This document shows positions 7,360 to 16,175 of a DNA stretch of 21,591 bases, piece after piece. A model generated the notes under the pieces. That model saw only the letters and a program-made list of their open reading frames with translations. It was not told the origin of the DNA and did no database searches. Source of the DNA: SIG575 sp964474295 (GTDB lineage: Bacteria; Bacillota; Clostridia; Oscillospirales; Acutalibacteraceae); assembly GCA_964474295.1 (NCBI GenBank), contig CAYYRN010000034.1, positions 1 through 21,591 of the forward strand, given 5' to 3'. Each line of letters starts with the position of its first letter. Position 1 is the stretch's first letter. The translations under genes were made by a program, and so were the position numbers.

Positions 7360-7388
7360 TTGACGATTTAACGTTAAAATTGTATAGT
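7360..7388 (+). promoter_or_regulatory. Promoter of the GH4 gene with embedded operator palindrome
   Basis: TTGACG (7360-7365), 17 bp, TATAGT (7383-7388) is a strong sigma-A-type promoter. The spacer contains the perfect 12-bp palindrome TTTAACGTTAAA (7367-7378), whose central CG is typical of LacI/GalR-family operators. A repressor bound there would block RNA polymerase. No regulator gene is nearby. Confidence 0.7.
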
Positions 7389-7421
7389 TTATATAACACA
7401 AATCTTGGAGGGATTTTACAT

Positions 7422-8759
7422 ATGAAAATTACGTTTATGGGTGCGGGCAGCACCGTTTTTGCAAGAAATGTTATCGGTGACTGTATGTGTACACCGTGTT
7501 TGCGTGAAGCGGAATTTGCCCTTTACGATATTGACGGCAAAAGACTTAAAGAATCCGAAATAATTCTCAATGCAATCAATGCCAACGTAAACGAAAACAG
7601 AGCCAAAATCACAACTCATCTGGGTGTTGAAAACAGGAAAGAAGCACTCAGAGGTGCAAAATTTGTTGTCAATGCAATTCAGGTAGGACTTTATGACCCT
7701 TGCACAATAACCGATTTTGAAATACCGAAAAAGTACGGCTTGCGTCAGACAATAGCCGATACACTCGGCATCGGCGGTATTATGCGAGGCTTGAGAACTA
7801 TCCCCGTGCTTGCGGATTTTGCGGCAGATATGCAGGAGGTTTGCCCCGATGCGTGGTTCTTGAATTACACAAATCCTATGGCTATTCTCACCGGTTATAT
7901 GACACGCTATACCGGCATTAAAACAATCGGTCTTTGCCACAGCGTGCAAACCTGTTCCGAAGGCTTGCTCAACGGCGTAGGAATGAAGGATAAAATCGAA
8001 GGCAGATGGGATAAAATTGCAGGTATAAACCATATGGCTTGGCTTCTCGAAATTCGTGATAAGGACGGCAACGACCTTTATCCCGAAATTAAAAAGCGTG
8101 CTATTGAAATGAACGATAAAGCTTTGGCAGGCGAGATTGAAAAGCACAGTGATATGGTAAGATACGAATATATCAGAAGACTCGGCTATTATTGCACTGA
8201 ATCGAGCGAACACAATGCCGAATATAATATGTTCTTCATTAAGGACAAATACCCGGAAATGATTGAAAAGTACAACATTCCGCTTGATGAATATCCGAGA
8301 CGCTGTGTAAATCAAATTGCCGGTTGGGAAAAAGAACGTGACAGCATCCTTGCCGACGGCAAAGTTACACACGAAAGGTCGCACGAATACGCATCGTACA
8401 TTATGGAAGCGATGATTACAAACAAGCCCTACAAAATCGGCGGTAACGTTTATAACGGCGGACTTATAGAAAATCTCGACAGAGATGCCTGTGTTGAAGT
8501 TCCGTGCTTGGTTGATGCAAGCGGCATTTCGCCGTGCAAAATCGGCAGACTTCCCGTTCAGCTTGCGGCTATGAATATGACAAACATTAACCCTCAATTG
8601 CTCACAATCGAGGCGGCTGTTACAAGGAAGAAGGATTGCATTTATCAGGCTGCTATGCTTGAACCCCATACAGCTTCCGAGCTTAACATAGATGACATTG
8701 TTAAGATGGTGGATGAGCTTATCGAGGTTCACGGGGATTGGATGCCTAAATACCATTAA
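7422..8759 (+). CDS. melA: GH4 alpha-galactosidase (NAD- and Mn-dependent)
   Basis: The 445-aa cytoplasmic enzyme would hydrolyse alpha-galactosides such as melibiose by the GH4 redox mechanism. The N-terminal MKITFMGAGSTVFARN is the NAD-binding Rossmann start. NAIQVGLYDPCTITDFE (84-100), the TIADTLG stretch (110-116) and the following GGIMRGLRTIP (118-128) are the MelA-type blocks. LNYTNPM (147-153), CHSVQ (172-176) and GINHMAW (201-207) supply substrate and Mn ligands, chiefly C172 and H204. The ATG at 7422 has TTGGAGGG about 10 nt upstream; an upstream in-frame start would sit at the transcription start and was rejected. It has its own promoter and a likely LacI-type operator. It converges on the inositol operon, whose transporter is of the MelB family, raising galactinol as a possible substrate. 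GH4 membership is firm; alpha-galactosidase rather than alpha-glucosidase or glucuronidase is likely. Confidence 0.9.
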   Translation: MKITFMGAGSTVFARNVIGDCMCTPCLREAEFALYDIDGKRLKESEIILNAINANVNENRAKITTHLGVENRKEALRGAKFVVNAIQVGLYDPCTITDFEIPKKYGLRQTIADTLGIGGIMRGLRTIPVLADFAADMQEVCPDAWFLNYTNPMAILTGYMTRYTGIKTIGLCHSVQTCSEGLLNGVGMKDKIEGRWDKIAGINHMAWLLEIRDKDGNDLYPEIKKRAIEMNDKALAGEIEKHSDMVRYEYIRRLGYYCTESSEHNAEYNMFFIKDKYPEMIEKYNIPLDEYPRRCVNQIAGWEKERDSILADGKVTHERSHEYASYIMEAMITNKPYKIGGNVYNGGLIENLDRDACVEVPCLVDASGISPCKIGRLPVQLAAMNMTNINPQLLTIEAAVTRKKDCIYQAAMLEPHTASELNIDDIVKMVDELIEVHGDWMPKYH

Positions 8760-8765
8760 TTCAGC

Positions 8766-8796
8766 GGAGCTGTAAAAACAAAGTTTTTACAGCTCC
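8766..8796 (+). terminator. Hairpin downstream of the GH4 gene
   Basis: A perfect 13-bp stem (8766-8778 with 8784-8796) and a 5-nt loop lie just after the GH4 stop. The following CTTTGTATATAAC has few T's, so on its own it is a weak terminator; the stronger hairpin at 8841-8881 backs it up. Confidence 0.6.
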
Positions 8797-8840
8797 CTTT
8801 GTATATAACTTTCAGAAAAAAAGATACACTTGTCCGCAAA

Positions 8841-8881
8841 AAAAACTACAAGCCTACCTTTTCGGCAGACTTGTAGTTTTT
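8841..8881. terminator. Terminator of the inositol operon, probably bidirectional
   Basis: The outer 12-bp stem (8841-8852 with 8870-8881) continues inward as GC-rich pairs with wobbles around a GAAAA loop on the minus strand. The minus strand then runs into a T-tract ending TTTGCGG; the plus strand ends in TTTTTT. It lies 14 bp past the iolG stop and faces the GH4 gene, so it can end both. Confidence 0.88.
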
Positions 8882-8894
8882 TAATATTTTAAAT

Positions 8895-9905
8895 TTACTG
8901 AATTTCAGAAAGCTTAACAGGTCTGTGTTCCTCAACAGACTTTTTAGCTGCAAGGCCGATTTTAACAGACTGCATACCTGCGTGGATACCAACGGGAACC
9001 TCTTTGTCATTTTCAATGGCATCTACAAACTGAGCAACTTCATCTGTGAAAGACTGCATATATCTTTCAAGGAAGAAGAACAACGGTTTTTCGCCCGTTA
9101 CACCGTTTGCATCGGAAACAACAGCAGAAGAAAGTGTATCGTTGCTTGTTGCAACCATACCTTTAGAACCGAATACTTCCGCTCTCTGGTCATAACCGTA
9201 AGCTGCTTTTCTTGAGTTATCGATAACGCAAAGTGCGCCGTTTGACATCTTCAAGGTGATAATAGCGGTGTCAACGTCACCCTGTTCGCCGATTGCGGGG
9301 TCAACAAGAACTGCCGACTGAACATAAACCTCTTCAACATCGCTGTTTACAAGGAATGTTGCCATATCAAAATCGTGAATTGTCATATCAAGGAAAATAC
9401 CGCCGGAAACCTTTATATATGCAGGATTGGGGGGTTCGGGGTCACGGGAAGTAATTTTTACGATATGGGGGTCACCGATTCTTCCGTCATCAACAGCCTT
9501 GCGTATTGCGGCAAAGTTGTGGTCGAATCTTCTGTTGAAGCCGACTTGGAATTTAAGGTTTTTACCTTTGAGTGCATCTGCAACAGCCTGAATTTTTTCT
9601 ATTGAATGGTCAACGGGTTTTTCACAGAAAACGTGCTTGCCCGCATTGATAGCTTCAACGGAAATTGATGAATGAGTGTCGGTTGATGAGCAAACCATAA
9701 CAGCATCGATTTCGGGGTCTGCGAGAATTTCTTTATAATCTTTTGTTACAACTTCAACGCCCATGCTTTTAACGAATTTTTCAGTTTCTTCGTTCATAAA
9801 GGGGTCTGCAATTGATTTTACGGTTGCACCCTTTACATGGTATGTAATTGACTGAAGATGTACTTTACCGATTCGGCCTGCGCCGATAATACCGATTTTT
9901 ACCAT
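8895..9905 (-). CDS. iolG: Inositol 2-dehydrogenase
   Basis: The 336-aa cytoplasmic oxidoreductase would oxidise myo-inositol to 2-keto-myo-inositol (scyllo-inosose) with NAD+, the entry step of the pathway. The Gfo/Idh/MocA fold is clear: GIIGAGRIGKVH (5-16) binds NAD, CEKPVD (94-99) carries the catalytic Lys K96, GFNRRFD (122-128) follows, and GGIFLDMTIHDFDMA (168-182) carries D173 and H177. These match in spacing the Lys-Asp-His triad of Bacillus subtilis IolG. It is the last gene of the operon, 27 bp after iolA, with GAGGT before its ATG, and ends at a terminator. Activity on related inositols (chiro, scyllo) or sugars is possible in this family, but its place among iol genes supports inositol. 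Confidence 0.93.
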   Translation of the reverse strand: MVKIGIIGAGRIGKVHLQSITYHVKGATVKSIADPFMNEETEKFVKSMGVEVVTKDYKEILADPEIDAVMVCSSTDTHSSISVEAINAGKHVFCEKPVDHSIEKIQAVADALKGKNLKFQVGFNRRFDHNFAAIRKAVDDGRIGDPHIVKITSRDPEPPNPAYIKVSGGIFLDMTIHDFDMATFLVNSDVEEVYVQSAVLVDPAIGEQGDVDTAIITLKMSNGALCVIDNSRKAAYGYDQRAEVFGSKGMVATSNDTLSSAVVSDANGVTGEKPLFFFLERYMQSFTDEVAQFVDAIENDKEVPVGIHAGMQSVKIGLAAKKSVEEHRPVKLSEIQ

Positions 9906-9932
9906 AGCTTTTACCTCTAATCTAAATTATTT

Positions 9933-11435
9933 TTATATTGTTCCGTCCCAAGTGCTTACTTCAAGAGCTTTTTTCTCTTCTTCGGAGAACCAGTGTGTTG
10001 TAACAGCCTTGCTTTCCGTGTAGAAGCGATAAGCATCTTTTCCGAGACAGTGGAGATCACCGAAGAAAGACTGCTTATGACCTGAGAAGGGGAAGAAGCC
10101 TACGGGAACGGGAATACCAACGTTTATGCCTACTTGTCCGCCGTCAGTATGACGTGCAAATTCTCTGCCGTAATAACCGCTTTGAGTGTAAATTACAGAA
10201 CCGTTTGCATACGGGTTTGAATTCATAATTTTAAGACCGTCTTCAAAGTTTTTGCATCTCTTAATGCAAAGAACGGGGCCGAAAACTTCATCTCTGCCGA
10301 TTGTCATATCTTCGGTAACGTTGTCGAAAATTGTGGGGCCTACAAAGTAGCCGTTTTCGTAACCCTCAACAACGCATTTTCTACCGTCGAGTACAAGTGT
10401 TGCACCCTCGGCTACGCCCTTGTCGATGTCTGCGATAACCTCGTCATAGTGCTTCTTGTATGTAATCGGGCCGAGCTTAGAGTCTTTTTCCCATGAGGGG
10501 CCGACCTTGATTTTTTCAGCCTGCTTTTTAAGTTCTGCAACAAATCTGTCTGCAATGCTTTCTTCAACAACACAGCAGGAAAGTGCCATACAACGCTGTC
10601 CGGCACATCCGTAAGCGGAGTTGATAACGCCTGCAACGGTTCTCTCAAGTGCGCAGTCTTCCATAACAAGTGCGTGGTTCTTTGCCTGGCAAAGAGCCTG
10701 GCAACGCTTGCCGTTTTTGGCAGCTCTTTCATATATTTTAAGACCTACGGGTGTTGAACCTACAAAGGTTACACCGACAATGTCGGGATGGTCAAGAAGT
10801 GTGTTGATTTCGTTTCTTGAGCAGGTAACAATGTTGATAACACCGTCGGGAATACCGGCTTCTTTGTAAATTTTTGCAAACATCATAGCCGTTTTCGGTG
10901 TAAGAGAAGCAGCTTTGAGAACCATTGTGTTACCGCAGGCAACACAAGTCGGAGCCATCCAACCGAAAGGAATCATAGCAGGGAAGTTAACGGGAACGAT
11001 TCCGAGGAATACACCCATAGCTTCACGGTATTTAACCGTGTCATATCCCTTTGAAGCATCCATAATGCTCTCACCCATCATAAGTGACGGAACTTGAGTT
11101 GCAAGCTCTGTACCTTCTTTTGCTTTAAGAACGTCGCCCTCTGCTTCCGACCAAACCTTACCGTTTTCTTTTGCTACGCACATGGTAAGTTCTTCCATAT
11201 TTTTTATGATAAGCTCACGAACCTTGTACATAATCTGCGCTCTTTTGATTGCGGGTGTAGCTCTCCAAGCGGGGTATGCGGCTTTTGCGGCTGCAACGGC
11301 TTCAAGAACCTCATCATTGGTACAGCAGGGTGCCTGACCTGTTACTTCGCCCGTGCTGGGGTTGTGAAGGTCATACCACACGTCTGTTTTGGAGTCTTTG
11401 AACTCGCCGTTTACAAAATACTGTAATTTTTCCAT
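9933..11435 (-). CDS. iolA: Malonate/methylmalonate-semialdehyde dehydrogenase (CoA-acylating)
   Basis: The 500-aa aldehyde dehydrogenase would convert malonic semialdehyde, the C3 product of inositol breakdown, to acetyl-CoA and CO2 with NAD+ and CoA. The opening YFVNGEF and the NPSTGEV block are typical of the MmsA/IolA family. GIVPVNFP (145-152) belongs to the NAD site, and the catalytic cysteine is C282 in GCAGQRCMA (277-285). The motif AKNHALVMEDC (251-261) is the family form that replaces the catalytic Glu region of ordinary aldehyde dehydrogenases, consistent with a CoA-dependent rather than hydrolytic mechanism. AAGGAGAA precedes the ATG, and the gap from iolE is only 15 bp. Without an operon one could not separate this from valine-pathway MmsA; here the inositol role is strongly favoured. 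Confidence 0.93.
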   Translation of the reverse strand: MEKLQYFVNGEFKDSKTDVWYDLHNPSTGEVTGQAPCCTNDEVLEAVAAAKAAYPAWRATPAIKRAQIMYKVRELIIKNMEELTMCVAKENGKVWSEAEGDVLKAKEGTELATQVPSLMMGESIMDASKGYDTVKYREAMGVFLGIVPVNFPAMIPFGWMAPTCVACGNTMVLKAASLTPKTAMMFAKIYKEAGIPDGVINIVTCSRNEINTLLDHPDIVGVTFVGSTPVGLKIYERAAKNGKRCQALCQAKNHALVMEDCALERTVAGVINSAYGCAGQRCMALSCCVVEESIADRFVAELKKQAEKIKVGPSWEKDSKLGPITYKKHYDEVIADIDKGVAEGATLVLDGRKCVVEGYENGYFVGPTIFDNVTEDMTIGRDEVFGPVLCIKRCKNFEDGLKIMNSNPYANGSVIYTQSGYYGREFARHTDGGQVGINVGIPVPVGFFPFSGHKQSFFGDLHCLGKDAYRFYTESKAVTTHWFSEEEKKALEVSTWDGTI

Positions 11436-11450
11436 TGTAACATATTCTCC

Positions 11451-12344
11451 TTATAATCCTGCGTTTTCGTTAATGTATTTTCTTGCTTTCACAGCATATT
11501 CAAACGGATTTGCAATTGCGGGATCCTGTTCTGCTTCAACAAGCATCCAGCCCTCGTAGTCAGCCTCGTCAAGAACATCAAAGATAGGCTTGAAATCAAT
11601 GCAGCCGTCACCGGGAACCGTGAAAGCACCGAGACGAACGCCTTGAAGGAAGCTGAGATGTTCTTTCTTGACTTTTTCGACAATTTCGGGACGAATATCT
11701 TTGAGATGAACGTGCTTGATTCTCTTTGCGTATTTTTTGAGAACTGCCATATAATCTTCGCCGCAGTATGCAAGGTGTCCCGAATCGAAAAGAAGATAAA
11801 CGCTGTCTTCATCGCAAAGAGACATCATTTTGTCGATTTCTTCCGCTGTCTGAACAACAGTACCCATATGATGATGGTATACAAGCGTTATGCCGTATTC
11901 CTGAGCGATTTTTCCGAGCTTTGAAAGACCGTCGGCAAATTTCTTCCACTCATCGTCGTTCATAACGTATTTCTTTTCAAAAACAGGTGTTTCCATTTGA
12001 CCTTGAATACTGTAACTCTGTTCGGAAGCACCGATTCTTTTTGCACCGCAAGCTTTAAGAAATTCGCAGTTTTCACGAAAATCTTTTTCAACTTCGGCAA
12101 AGTCCTTTGTAAGAATAAAGGACGAGAACCAACGGTTTGCAACCTGAAGACCTCTGATGTCGAGCTTCTTTGTCAGTTCTGCGGGGTCGGAAGGGTATTT
12201 GTTACCGATTTCGCAGCCTTTGTAGCCTGCAAGTGCCATTTCACTTACACACTGTTCAAAGGTGTTTTCGCTTCCCAAATCCGGCATATCATCATTTGTC
12301 CACGCAATGGGAGCAATGCCGAGTTTAATTTTTTCACTGTTCAT
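11451..12344 (-). CDS. iolE: Myo-inosose-2 dehydratase
   Basis: The 297-aa TIM-barrel enzyme of the sugar isomerase/endonuclease IV superfamily would remove water from 2-keto-myo-inositol to give the 3D-trihydroxycyclohexane-1,2-dione. KLGIAPIAWTNDDMPDLG (7-24) is a clear IolE opening. Likely metal or substrate residues lie in VYHHHMGT (155-162), FDSGH (186-190), HVHLKD (211-216) and VEAEQD (269-274). Length and all blocks fit the family. AAAGGA precedes the start; the gene is 39 bp after iolD and 15 bp before iolA. It is not the isomerase IolI, which is smaller and lacks this N-terminal block. Confidence 0.94.
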   Translation of the reverse strand: MNSEKIKLGIAPIAWTNDDMPDLGSENTFEQCVSEMALAGYKGCEIGNKYPSDPAELTKKLDIRGLQVANRWFSSFILTKDFAEVEKDFRENCEFLKACGAKRIGASEQSYSIQGQMETPVFEKKYVMNDDEWKKFADGLSKLGKIAQEYGITLVYHHHMGTVVQTAEEIDKMMSLCDEDSVYLLFDSGHLAYCGEDYMAVLKKYAKRIKHVHLKDIRPEIVEKVKKEHLSFLQGVRLGAFTVPGDGCIDFKPIFDVLDEADYEGWMLVEAEQDPAIANPFEYAVKARKYINENAGL

Positions 12345-12383
12345 TTTTATATCAATCCTTTCAGAAATTTGATTGCCGTGAAA

Positions 12384-14318
12384 TTAATATTTTCTTGCAG
12401 TTGCAAGATGATTTTGCTTTTCAGCCAAAGCTTCTTTTCCCTTTTGTGTTCTCGGAATATCGCTGCATCCGACATTCCACCAACTGCCGTAACCGTCGGT
12501 CATTGTTTTCGGCAAAACTTTTATGTCTATAAGGGTTGGCTTTGTCTGTTTCAGGCTGTCTTCAAGTGCGGCTTGAAGTTCTTCTATTGTTTTTGCCGTG
12601 TATGTAATATAGCCGTAGCCTTTTGCACACAAAGCATAGTCAATGTTCATAAACTCACCGTATCTTATCGGCTCATCGCCATCTCTCAAGCGAGCCTCCG
12701 TGCAGAGGGATTGAACGCCCTGACCCATTTGCAGATTGTTGATGCAGCCGAAAGAAGCGTTGTCAAAAAGAAGTACATTTATCTTTTTGCCTTCCTGTAA
12801 AGCTGTAATCATCTCAGAGTGGAGCATATTATAGCTGCCGTCACCGACGAGTGCATAAACTTCTTTGTCGGGGGAGGCGAGTTTTGAACCGAACGCACCT
12901 GCTATTTCATATCCCATACAGGAATAACCGTATTCCATATTATAGCTGTATAAGCTGTCGGTAGTCCACATTCTTTGCATACATCCGGGAAGTGAACCTG
13001 CCGCAGCAACAACGATTGCATCATCGGGAATGGTTTTGCGAATAACGCCGAGAGCGGCTGTCTGACAAATTGTACCACCCGTAGCTTTTGAAAAGTCTTC
13101 AAGATTGTTTTCTACACGAACCTTGTTTTCGGGTTGGAAGTTATCGGGATTGTACTCAACAGAGCAAAGACGTTTCATTTCGCTATCCCACAAAGCTTTT
13201 GCTTGGGCGATTTCGTTTGTGTAGGATGACTTGTATTCGCCCAATGCGGCATCAAGAGCCTTAATGCCTTCTTTGGCATCGGCAACTACCTTAACGCTGT
13301 CAAATTTGCTTGCGTGGAAAGCGCTTGCATTGATTGTGATTAATTTTGCACCGGCATAAATCCATTTTGAGGATGTTGTAAAGTCGGTAAGACGTGAGCC
13401 TACCGCAATGACCACATCGGCATCTTTTGCGATTGTGTTGGCGGCGGCATTGCCCGTAACACCGATTCCGCCGAGATTAAGCGGGTGCGAGGATTTAATC
13501 GAACTTTTACCGGCTTGAGTTTCGGCAAAAGGAATGTTGTGCTTTTCGCAAAATTCCGCAACTTCTTTGCCTGCCATACTGTATCTTACACCGCCGCCGA
13601 CAATGAGAAGCGGTTTTTTGCTTTCTTTGAGAAGTGCGGCAGCCTGTTCTGTTTCATAAGAATTGGGAATTGCTCTTGAAATGTAATGAACTCTTTTTCT
13701 GAAAAATTCTTCGGGATAGTCATAGCTTTCGCCCTGAACATCCTGACACATTGCGATTGCAACAGCACCGGTGTGAGCCGGGTCTGTCAGCACACGCATT
13801 GCGTTGGTGAGTGAGGACATTATCATTTCCGGTCTCGTGATTCTGTCAAAGAATCTTGTAACAGGCTTGAAAGCATCATTCGTTGTAATTGTAAGGTCGC
13901 CCGGCTGTTCCATTTGCTGAAGAACGGGATCGGGCTGTCTTGAAGCGAAAGTGTCGCCCATAAACAAAAGCAGGGGAATATTGTTAACTGTTGCTGTTGC
14001 GGCAGCGGTTACCATATTTGCGGCACCGGGGCCGATAGATGACATACAGGGTATGATTTTAAGGCGGTTATTTTGTTTAGCATATGACGTTGCCGCCTGT
14101 GCCATACCTTGTTCGTTTCTGCCCTGCATAACCTTGATTGAATGTTCCGATTGTGAAAGAGCTTCACCGACACCGAGAACGCAGCCGTGACCGAAAATCG
14201 TATAGAAATTTTCGACAAACTTGCTTTCAATCATTTCTCCGTCCTGCTCGATTGTGACATACTGATTGTCAAGGTATTTAACAACTGCTTCACCGCAGGT
14301 AAGTCTGATAGTTTTCAT
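12384..14318 (-). CDS. iolD: 3D-(3,5/4)-trihydroxycyclohexane-1,2-dione hydrolase (TPP-dependent)
   Basis: The 644-aa thiamine-diphosphate enzyme would open the inositol ring, giving 5-deoxy-D-glucuronate. The usual three-domain acetolactate-synthase-like layout is visible. The N-terminal Pyr domain has FGHGCVLGVGEAL (42-54, with activating Glu E52) and QGRNEQGMAQAA (65-76). A middle domain starts near 225 with KPLLIVGGGVRYS. The C-terminal PP domain carries the TPP/Mg motif GDGSYNML to DNASFGC (492-524). Length is the family norm. It follows iolB by 19 bp with AAAGGAT ahead of the ATG. This is the signature enzyme of the pathway and makes the operon assignment secure. Confidence 0.96.
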   Translation of the reverse strand: MKTIRLTCGEAVVKYLDNQYVTIEQDGEMIESKFVENFYTIFGHGCVLGVGEALSQSEHSIKVMQGRNEQGMAQAATSYAKQNNRLKIIPCMSSIGPGAANMVTAAATATVNNIPLLLFMGDTFASRQPDPVLQQMEQPGDLTITTNDAFKPVTRFFDRITRPEMIMSSLTNAMRVLTDPAHTGAVAIAMCQDVQGESYDYPEEFFRKRVHYISRAIPNSYETEQAAALLKESKKPLLIVGGGVRYSMAGKEVAEFCEKHNIPFAETQAGKSSIKSSHPLNLGGIGVTGNAAANTIAKDADVVIAVGSRLTDFTTSSKWIYAGAKLITINASAFHASKFDSVKVVADAKEGIKALDAALGEYKSSYTNEIAQAKALWDSEMKRLCSVEYNPDNFQPENKVRVENNLEDFSKATGGTICQTAALGVIRKTIPDDAIVVAAAGSLPGCMQRMWTTDSLYSYNMEYGYSCMGYEIAGAFGSKLASPDKEVYALVGDGSYNMLHSEMITALQEGKKINVLLFDNASFGCINNLQMGQGVQSLCTEARLRDGDEPIRYGEFMNIDYALCAKGYGYITYTAKTIEELQAALEDSLKQTKPTLIDIKVLPKTMTDGYGSWWNVGCSDIPRTQKGKEALAEKQNHLATARKY

Positions 14319-14337
14319 ATCTAAATTATCCTTTCAA

Positions 14338-15099
14338 TTAGCCGTTGAGAAGCCATGTGTATCTCTCGTCATCAATTCTGTCTGTCCAGGGGTTGCCGTC
14401 AAGATGTCTTATCATCCAGCAGCAGTACTGGGGATAACCCGGTGCCGTAACCTGAGCGTGTGTGAATCCGCCGGGGAAACAACCGCAGCTTCCGTCCTTT
14501 ACGGTGTAAGCCGTTTCACCGATAAAGCAGGCACCGAAGCCTTCTTCACGTTCATACTTATAATAGTAAACTTCGGGTTGAGGATGCTGATGGGGGATGT
14601 AACTCCACCATCTTCCCTGACGTGCGTAAACTTCACCCAAAACCATATTTGAATAAGGAGCGTTGTTATAATCGAAAACGGTTACAACATCTCTTGTGGC
14701 TGTGTCTTCCCATTTTCCCTCGCAGGAAACGAAGCTGTCACAGTCTTCGGGACGGTAAAATTTTGTCGGGAAATCATTTTCGTTTTTCGTGCTTTGGAAA
14801 ATGATTTCACAATCACTGTCGGCTACAACATAGCTTTTTGTGTTTTTTGCTGTGTGAAGACAGTAGGGGCCGTCCTTGAAAATATTTTTTCTTGAAGCTT
14901 TTTCTTCTTTTCCCTCAAAGCCGAAAGTTATATCGCCCTCGGTAAGGAGGATTGCGATTTCACTGTCGGCACTGAAAAAATCTTTTCTTTCGCCTTTCTT
15001 CATTTTAAAAACAGTGATATCCATAAGCATATCATTGTTCAAGCCTTCCGTTTCCGAAAGAACTTTTGCTCCGTTTTCAAATTCCGGATAAAAAAACAT
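14338..15099 (-). CDS. iolB: 5-deoxy-glucuronate isomerase
   Basis: The 253-aa bicupin protein would isomerise 5-deoxy-D-glucuronate to 2-deoxy-5-keto-D-gluconate. The C-terminal cupin carries the metal site HQHPQPEVYYYKYE (170-183), with H170, H172 and E177 as ligands and H214 in PGGFTHAQV as the fourth; the long HPQPEVYYY block is diagnostic for IolB. It is a little shorter than the ~270-aa Bacillus protein. AAAGGA lies before the ATG, 32 bp after iolC. Nothing is out of place in it. Confidence 0.95.
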   Translation of the reverse strand: MFFYPEFENGAKVLSETEGLNNDMLMDITVFKMKKGERKDFFSADSEIAILLTEGDITFGFEGKEEKASRKNIFKDGPYCLHTAKNTKSYVVADSDCEIIFQSTKNENDFPTKFYRPEDCDSFVSCEGKWEDTATRDVVTVFDYNNAPYSNMVLGEVYARQGRWWSYIPHQHPQPEVYYYKYEREEGFGACFIGETAYTVKDGSCGCFPGGFTHAQVTAPGYPQYCCWMIRHLDGNPWTDRIDDERYTWLLNG

Positions 15100-15131
15100 A
15101 TATATCAGTCCTTTGCTAAAATTATTTTAAA

Positions 15132-16145
15132 TTAACCTCTTGCGACCATTTCACCGTATTTTTCTTTGCTTTCTTTGATGAAAGCTTTTACTTCTTCAAC
15201 TGTCGGCATAAACAGCGAGCAGCCGTGTGCGGCAACCAGCATCGAGGCAGAAGCACTGCCCATTTCAAGGCAGTCCATAATATCCCAGCCTTCAAGCAAA
15301 CCGTAAATAAATGATGAGCCGTAACCGTCGCCGCCGCCGAAGGACTTAAACGCCTTAACGGGGAAAGGCTTAATGGAATATTCACCGTCGGCTGTGTGAG
15401 CTGTTGAGCCTTGCTTACCGTGTTTGATGATAACAATTTTGTTGCCCATACTCATCCAGTGTGCGGCAGTTTCCTTATCACTTCTGCCGGGTGCCGAAAT
15501 AGCTTCCGTCAAGTCAAATTCTTCACGTGAACCCATAACCATATCGCTGTTTGAAGCAACAAGCGAATAGTATATTGCGATTTCATCCGCATTTTTCCAA
15601 TTGTAAGGACGGTAGTCGATGTCGAAAATAATTTTTGTGTCAACCTTTTTTGCAAGGTACATAGCTTTAAGGCAAGCTTCACGGGACGGACTTTGCGAAA
15701 GTGCTGTTCCGCTGATAAGGATTGCTTTTGCACTCTTTATGTATTCTTCGTCAACATCATCGGGGTGAAGCATAAGGTCGGCAATTCCGTCACGGTACAT
15801 AAGAATACTGCTTTCGTTCTCCGATTTGATTTCCGTAAAAGTCAAACCGAGTTTTTCACCGCCCTTTGTGCGTGTGACGTGTGAAATATCAATACCCTCG
15901 TCTGCAAAGAAGTTTTCGACATATGTGCCGAATTGGTCATCCGAAACCTTTCCGATAAAACCTACTTTTTTGCCGAGACGTGCAAGTCCCACCGCAATGT
16001 TTGCAGGTGAACCGCCGACATATTTTTTGTAGTTTTCACACTTGTCAAGTGTGTTGTAGTAATCTGTCGGGTTAAAGTCGATTGCGATTCTTCCTATGGG
16101 TATTAAATCCAAAGGACGTGATGAATCAAAGTTAATGTAAGTCAT
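15132..16145 (-). CDS. iolC: 5-dehydro-2-deoxygluconokinase
   Basis: The 337-aa PfkB-family sugar kinase would phosphorylate 2-deoxy-5-keto-D-gluconate with ATP to the 6-phosphate, the substrate of the aldolase IolJ. The opening DLIPIGRIAIDFNP (13-26) is IolC-like. PfkB signature 1 is GGSPANIAVGLARLG (44-58). Signature 2 is GGGDGYGSSFIYGLL (270-284), with catalytic base D273, in place of the commoner GAGDAF form. GGAGG lies before the ATG, 30 bp after the transporter gene. The kinase product needs IolJ, which is not in the window, so the aldolase must be encoded elsewhere or replaced. Confidence 0.93.
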   Translation of the reverse strand: MTYINFDSSRPLDLIPIGRIAIDFNPTDYYNTLDKCENYKKYVGGSPANIAVGLARLGKKVGFIGKVSDDQFGTYVENFFADEGIDISHVTRTKGGEKLGLTFTEIKSENESSILMYRDGIADLMLHPDDVDEEYIKSAKAILISGTALSQSPSREACLKAMYLAKKVDTKIIFDIDYRPYNWKNADEIAIYYSLVASNSDMVMGSREEFDLTEAISAPGRSDKETAAHWMSMGNKIVIIKHGKQGSTAHTADGEYSIKPFPVKAFKSFGGGDGYGSSFIYGLLEGWDIMDCLEMGSASASMLVAAHGCSLFMPTVEEVKAFIKESKEKYGEMVARG

Positions 16146-16175
16146 TTTTTTGCCTCCGTAAAATTAAATTAAAAA

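Noticed and set aside
7416..8756. A 446-codon open frame on the minus strand opposite the GH4 gene
   Set aside because: It is the antisense shadow of a clear GH4 protein, has no recognisable domain, and its residue make-up (rich in Phe, Val, Ile, Cys, His) is typical of mirrored coding sequence.
11997..12800. A 267-codon plus-strand frame opposite iolE and iolD
   Set aside because: It runs across the iolE-iolD junction antisense to two well-identified enzymes, and the protein is Cys/Phe-rich with no motif.
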